A stretch of DNA of 64,000 nt, from NCBI GenBank assembly GCA_965201155.1, contig OZ241752.1, positions 1,426,001 to 1,490,000 on the forward strand, given 5' to 3'. Shown piece by piece: positions 61,517 through 64,000 of the stretch. Source of the DNA: JANQOH01 sp965201155. GTDB taxonomy: Bacteria > Pseudomonadota > Alphaproteobacteria > UBA7887. The translations under genes and the position numbers were made by a program. The notes under the pieces are model-generated. The model was not told the DNA's origin and did no database searches. It saw nothing but the letters and a program-made list of their open reading frames with translations. Numbering within the stretch: position 1 is the stretch's first letter; each line of letters starts with the position of its first letter.

Positions 61517-62153
61517 GGCCGCTTTCAGACCGGCCAAGGCCGATAGGCCCTGAAATCGCTGCCGTGGGCGCCGTTGTTCTGGCACAGGTGTTTCCGAAAC
61601 TGGTTGCCGGTGGGCGACCCTATGCGACGAGGCTGCCCGCGTCCACTGTCGCGGCAGTTCCCATTATCAGCGTTCTCGGAGCACGGTCCGCCGAGTGGGT
61701 TCCTCGTGTTCTGCCGTCGCCGCGGGTTCGGCCACCAAGGACTACCACACACGCAGGCAGTTTGAGCACAGGCGAAGGGACGACACCACATTTCGGCAGC
61801 GCTCCCCACATATAGCAAGTTGTAAAATCAACCTGATTTTCGTTCAGACATAACTGAACACCATCGAAATTCTATCTTTTTACAGCAATTCATCGCCAAC
61901 ATTGGTGATGGAATCAGAGATCAATGCGTGAGAGCGTGAAGTCCACTAGCGATACAGTGAGGCGGTTCGAATCAATCAACTTCTCCCGTTGGAAACCTTG
62001 TTTCCTCGCTGCCCAAGTTTCGTTCATATTCTCGTATTACCATATTTTTCCGCATGTTATGGAAGTTGACATGAGCCTGTTTATCTCACTTGGAGTTTAC
62101 GATATAGGAAAATAATTCGATATTGTGAATCTTTGAACCTGGCGGAGGGTGGT
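61517..62153. other. 637-base stretch with no supported gene
   Basis: The first ~300 bases are GC-rich with several short frames of poor character; from 61815 the DNA turns AT-rich and probably holds the promoters of rph (leftward) and the nuclease-like gene (rightward). No hairpin terminator, tRNA or repeat was found. Confidence 0.5.
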
Positions 62154-63359
62154 ATGCACCCATCGATTCTCGCCTTGGCCTGTCCCGTTGTGCTTTGCAC
62201 CACTGGCGCCTGGATCGCCGTCTTGTTCCCTGACGTCGCCTGGGCAGAAACATGGCGTGGCTTGCCAATAATGTCCAATGAGCCCTGCTCCGCTGATCAT
62301 CGCAAAAGCGATTATCGCTGTGGTTCCTCCGCCTTGGAATCGGAAATTTTGCGCCAGCCGGGAGCGGTTTACGGCCCTTACACGGGAACTTGCTTGCTGC
62401 CTGCAGTGAACGCCGACGATGAGCACGTTATTGCCACGGGCGAGGCGCATGATTTCGGCCTGTACGATCCGGACCACGTTTCCGACTTGCGGAGATTCGC
62501 CGGTGACATTCGTAATCTGACACTCGCCGCGGCCCAGTGGTTTCCGGCGCGCGACCGCTGCGGATTCGCGCACTGCGTAGTGGAAGTGCGCGAGGCCCGG
62601 AACCGAACCATTGACCGGCGTGTGTCAGTTGTCCCTGAAGGAATTCTCTCGCGCTGTGAAAGTACCGCGCGAGAACCTTTTGTCTGTGACATCAACGAGT
62701 ACACGTTGACGCAAGATGGGGCTGCTCCGACAGCGACGCTCGCGAACACGATTACCGGCAGGCCTCGAGTGGTCGACGGCGACAGCCTCAAGATCGCCCG
62801 TGAGCGGATTCGCCTGTCCGGGATCGACGCTCCCGAAGAGCGGCAGTCCTGCACCGACAACGAAGGCGCTTCTTATGCGTGCGGCGTGGTAGCGCGGCGT
62901 GCACTGTTCAACCGCATCAACGGCGCTGCCGTGCGCTGCGCAGGAAGCCAACGCGACAGATATGATCGTTTGCTGGCAGTCTGCTACGCCGCCGACGGAG
63001 AAGACCTCAATGGCTGGATGGTGCGCAACGGTCATGCATTGGCGTATCAACAATATTCCTTGCGTTACGCCGATGATGAAGCGGTCGCGCAGGAGAGGCG
63101 CCTGGGTATTCATGCCGGCCGTTTCATACCTCCCTGGAATTGGCGGCGTGGCGCGCGGTCCGGCGTTGGGAATGTGGCGGATGACGGCGGTTCCTGCCGC
63201 ATCAAGGGTAATATCAGTGGTAATACCCGGCAGCGTATCTATCACCTGCCGGGCGGCAGATATTACGAGCAAACCACCATCTCGCCTGCCCGCGGCGAAC
63301 GCTGGTTTTGCACCGAGGAGGAAGCACGTGCCGCTGGCTGGCGGCGTGCTTGGCGTTGA
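62154..63359 (+). CDS. Secreted thermonuclease-like protein with extra N- and C-terminal regions
   Basis: 401 residues, ATG with GGAGGGTGGT upstream. Signal peptide (residues 1-31, ending DVAWAE). Residues ~40-190 are Cys-rich and unrecognised. Residues ~200-320 match the staphylococcal nuclease fold (GRPRVVDGDSLKIARERIRL, SGIDAPEERQSC, DRYDRLLAVCY, GLGIHAG-like end). Residues ~340-400 contain CRIKGNIS, IYHLPGGRYYEQTTI and ERWFCTEEEARAAGWRRA, a small domain seen at the end of some such nucleases. Probably periplasmic. Confidence 0.8.
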   Translation: MHPSILALACPVVLCTTGAWIAVLFPDVAWAETWRGLPIMSNEPCSADHRKSDYRCGSSALESEILRQPGAVYGPYTGTCLLPAVNADDEHVIATGEAHDFGLYDPDHVSDLRRFAGDIRNLTLAAAQWFPARDRCGFAHCVVEVREARNRTIDRRVSVVPEGILSRCESTAREPFVCDINEYTLTQDGAAPTATLANTITGRPRVVDGDSLKIARERIRLSGIDAPEERQSCTDNEGASYACGVVARRALFNRINGAAVRCAGSQRDRYDRLLAVCYAADGEDLNGWMVRNGHALAYQQYSLRYADDEAVAQERRLGIHAGRFIPPWNWRRGARSGVGNVADDGGSCRIKGNISGNTRQRIYHLPGGRYYEQTTISPARGERWFCTEEEARAAGWRRAWR

Positions 63360-63475
63360 ATCGTGGCTCGATGCGAGGTTTCGCATGGTTTCCGCCGCGG
63401 TCGAGACGCCGTGCGTTGACCGGAATCGCGCCTGCGCGTAGCCTGTTCCGGAGAGCGCACCGGAATTTTCGTGAC

Positions 63476-64000
63476 ATGGCGGGATTTGGACCCTTGATTT
63501 CCAAGGTTGCGCGTTGGCTCATGCTGACTTGCGTGTGTGTTTGGGAGCTGTCGGCATCGGCTGCCCATGCGCAAGGGATATCTCTGATACGCGATTCAGA
63601 GATCGAAACCACACTGCGCCTCTGGTCTGAACCCGTTTTCGCGGCAGCGCGCCTCGACTCCGATGCAGTGCGGATCTTGCTTGTCAATGACCCGGGTCTC
63701 AACGCTTTTGTCGCCGGTGGGCAGAACATCTTTCTTAATACTGGGCTGTTGCAAGCGGCGGAGTCGCCAAGCCAGGTGCTGGGTGTCGTCGCGCACGAAA
63801 CCGGCCATATCGCTGGTGGCCATCTTGCGCGCATGGGAGAGGCCGGACGTGTAGCGCGGAACACCAGTCTGTTGGCTACGGTTCTCGGGATCGGCCTGAT
63901 CGCCCTCGGCGCGGCCACAGGCGCAGCCAATACCGGGCAGGCGGGCGGCGCGGTAATCGTCGGCGGCCAGTCTGCGGGCATACGCACGCTGCTGGCCTAT
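63476..64000 (+). CDS. M48-family metalloprotease (3' end outside window)
   Basis: The first 175 residues: signal peptide (ending HAQG, ~33), then an M48 domain with HETGH (107-111) in VLGVVAHETGHIAGGHLARM. The layout matches BepA/YfgC-type periplasmic proteases with TPR repeats in the part outside the window. They act in outer-membrane protein quality control. Confidence 0.9.
   Translation, partial: MAGFGPLISKVARWLMLTCVCVWELSASAAHAQGISLIRDSEIETTLRLWSEPVFAAARLDSDAVRILLVNDPGLNAFVAGGQNIFLNTGLLQAAESPSQVLGVVAHETGHIAGGHLARMGEAGRVARNTSLLATVLGIGLIALGAATGAANTGQAGGAVIVGGQSAGIRTLLAY

Noticed and set aside
61495..61818. Frames on both strands between rph and the thermonuclease-like gene, considered as an hrcA remnant
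   Set aside because: No HrcA motif in any frame; composition does not resemble coding DNA.

Overview
The window is GC-rich chromosomal DNA from an alphaproteobacterium. The evidence is gene families typical of that class: the eukaryote-type NADP isocitrate dehydrogenase, PhaR, the alphaproteobacterial type of SerC, HisZ next to PurA, an APH-type homoserine kinase next to RNase HI, and a uvrC-pgsA-molybdopterin gene block. I cannot name genus or order from the sequence. No rRNA and no CRISPR array were seen; there are two tRNAs (Gln-CTG, Phe-GAA).

Layout. 1-8.7 kb is core: the 5' part of an Atm1-type ABC exporter, a Pro/Ala-rich membrane-anchored protein, LOG, icd, an enoyl-CoA hydratase homologue, an AtuA-like small protein, recQ, tRNA-Gln and phaR. 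8.7-12 kb holds two divergent toxin-antitoxin (TA) modules (RES/ParS-like and HigBA) and an OLD/SMC-like AAA ATPase. 12.1-24.5 kb is one tightly overlapping phage-derived operon: a protease-capsid fusion, head-tail joining proteins, tail tube, tail assembly chaperone with a probable -1 frameshift, a short tape measure protein, minor tail proteins, an NlpC/P60 peptidase and a TipJ-like tip protein. No portal, terminase, integrase or lysis gene is present, which suggests a domesticated or split particle of gene-transfer-agent type.

24.5-40.8 kb is an accessory island. Its most striking content is three copies of a surface-lipoprotein cassette. Each has the same promoter, a structured ~110-nt leader with an overlapping six-codon mini-ORF, a near-identical signal peptide, a divergent body ending in a TbpB-like barrel, and the same double-hairpin trailer. 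Between the copies lie TA or HEPN loci in many states of decay: HipBA, a three-gene HicA-like operon, a truncated zeta toxin with its partner, a BrnT broken by an 8-bp duplication and fused to BrnA-HEPN, a HEPN gene with an IS5 element inserted at its 3' end, and a second HigBA. An internally deleted IS5 and an integrase remnant are also present.

41.5-64 kb returns to core metabolism: serC-serA (serine), hisZ-purA, msrB, acyl-CoA dehydrogenase, a MetE-like methyltransferase, thrB-rnhA, a peroxiredoxin, a DsbD/ScsB-type thiol-disulfide protein, moaE-moaD-moeA-mobB (molybdenum cofactor) with pgsA and uvrC, then hemW-rdgB-rph, a secreted thermonuclease-like protein and the start of an M48 protease. 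Most core genes sit in overlapping operons with ATGA or GTGA junctions.
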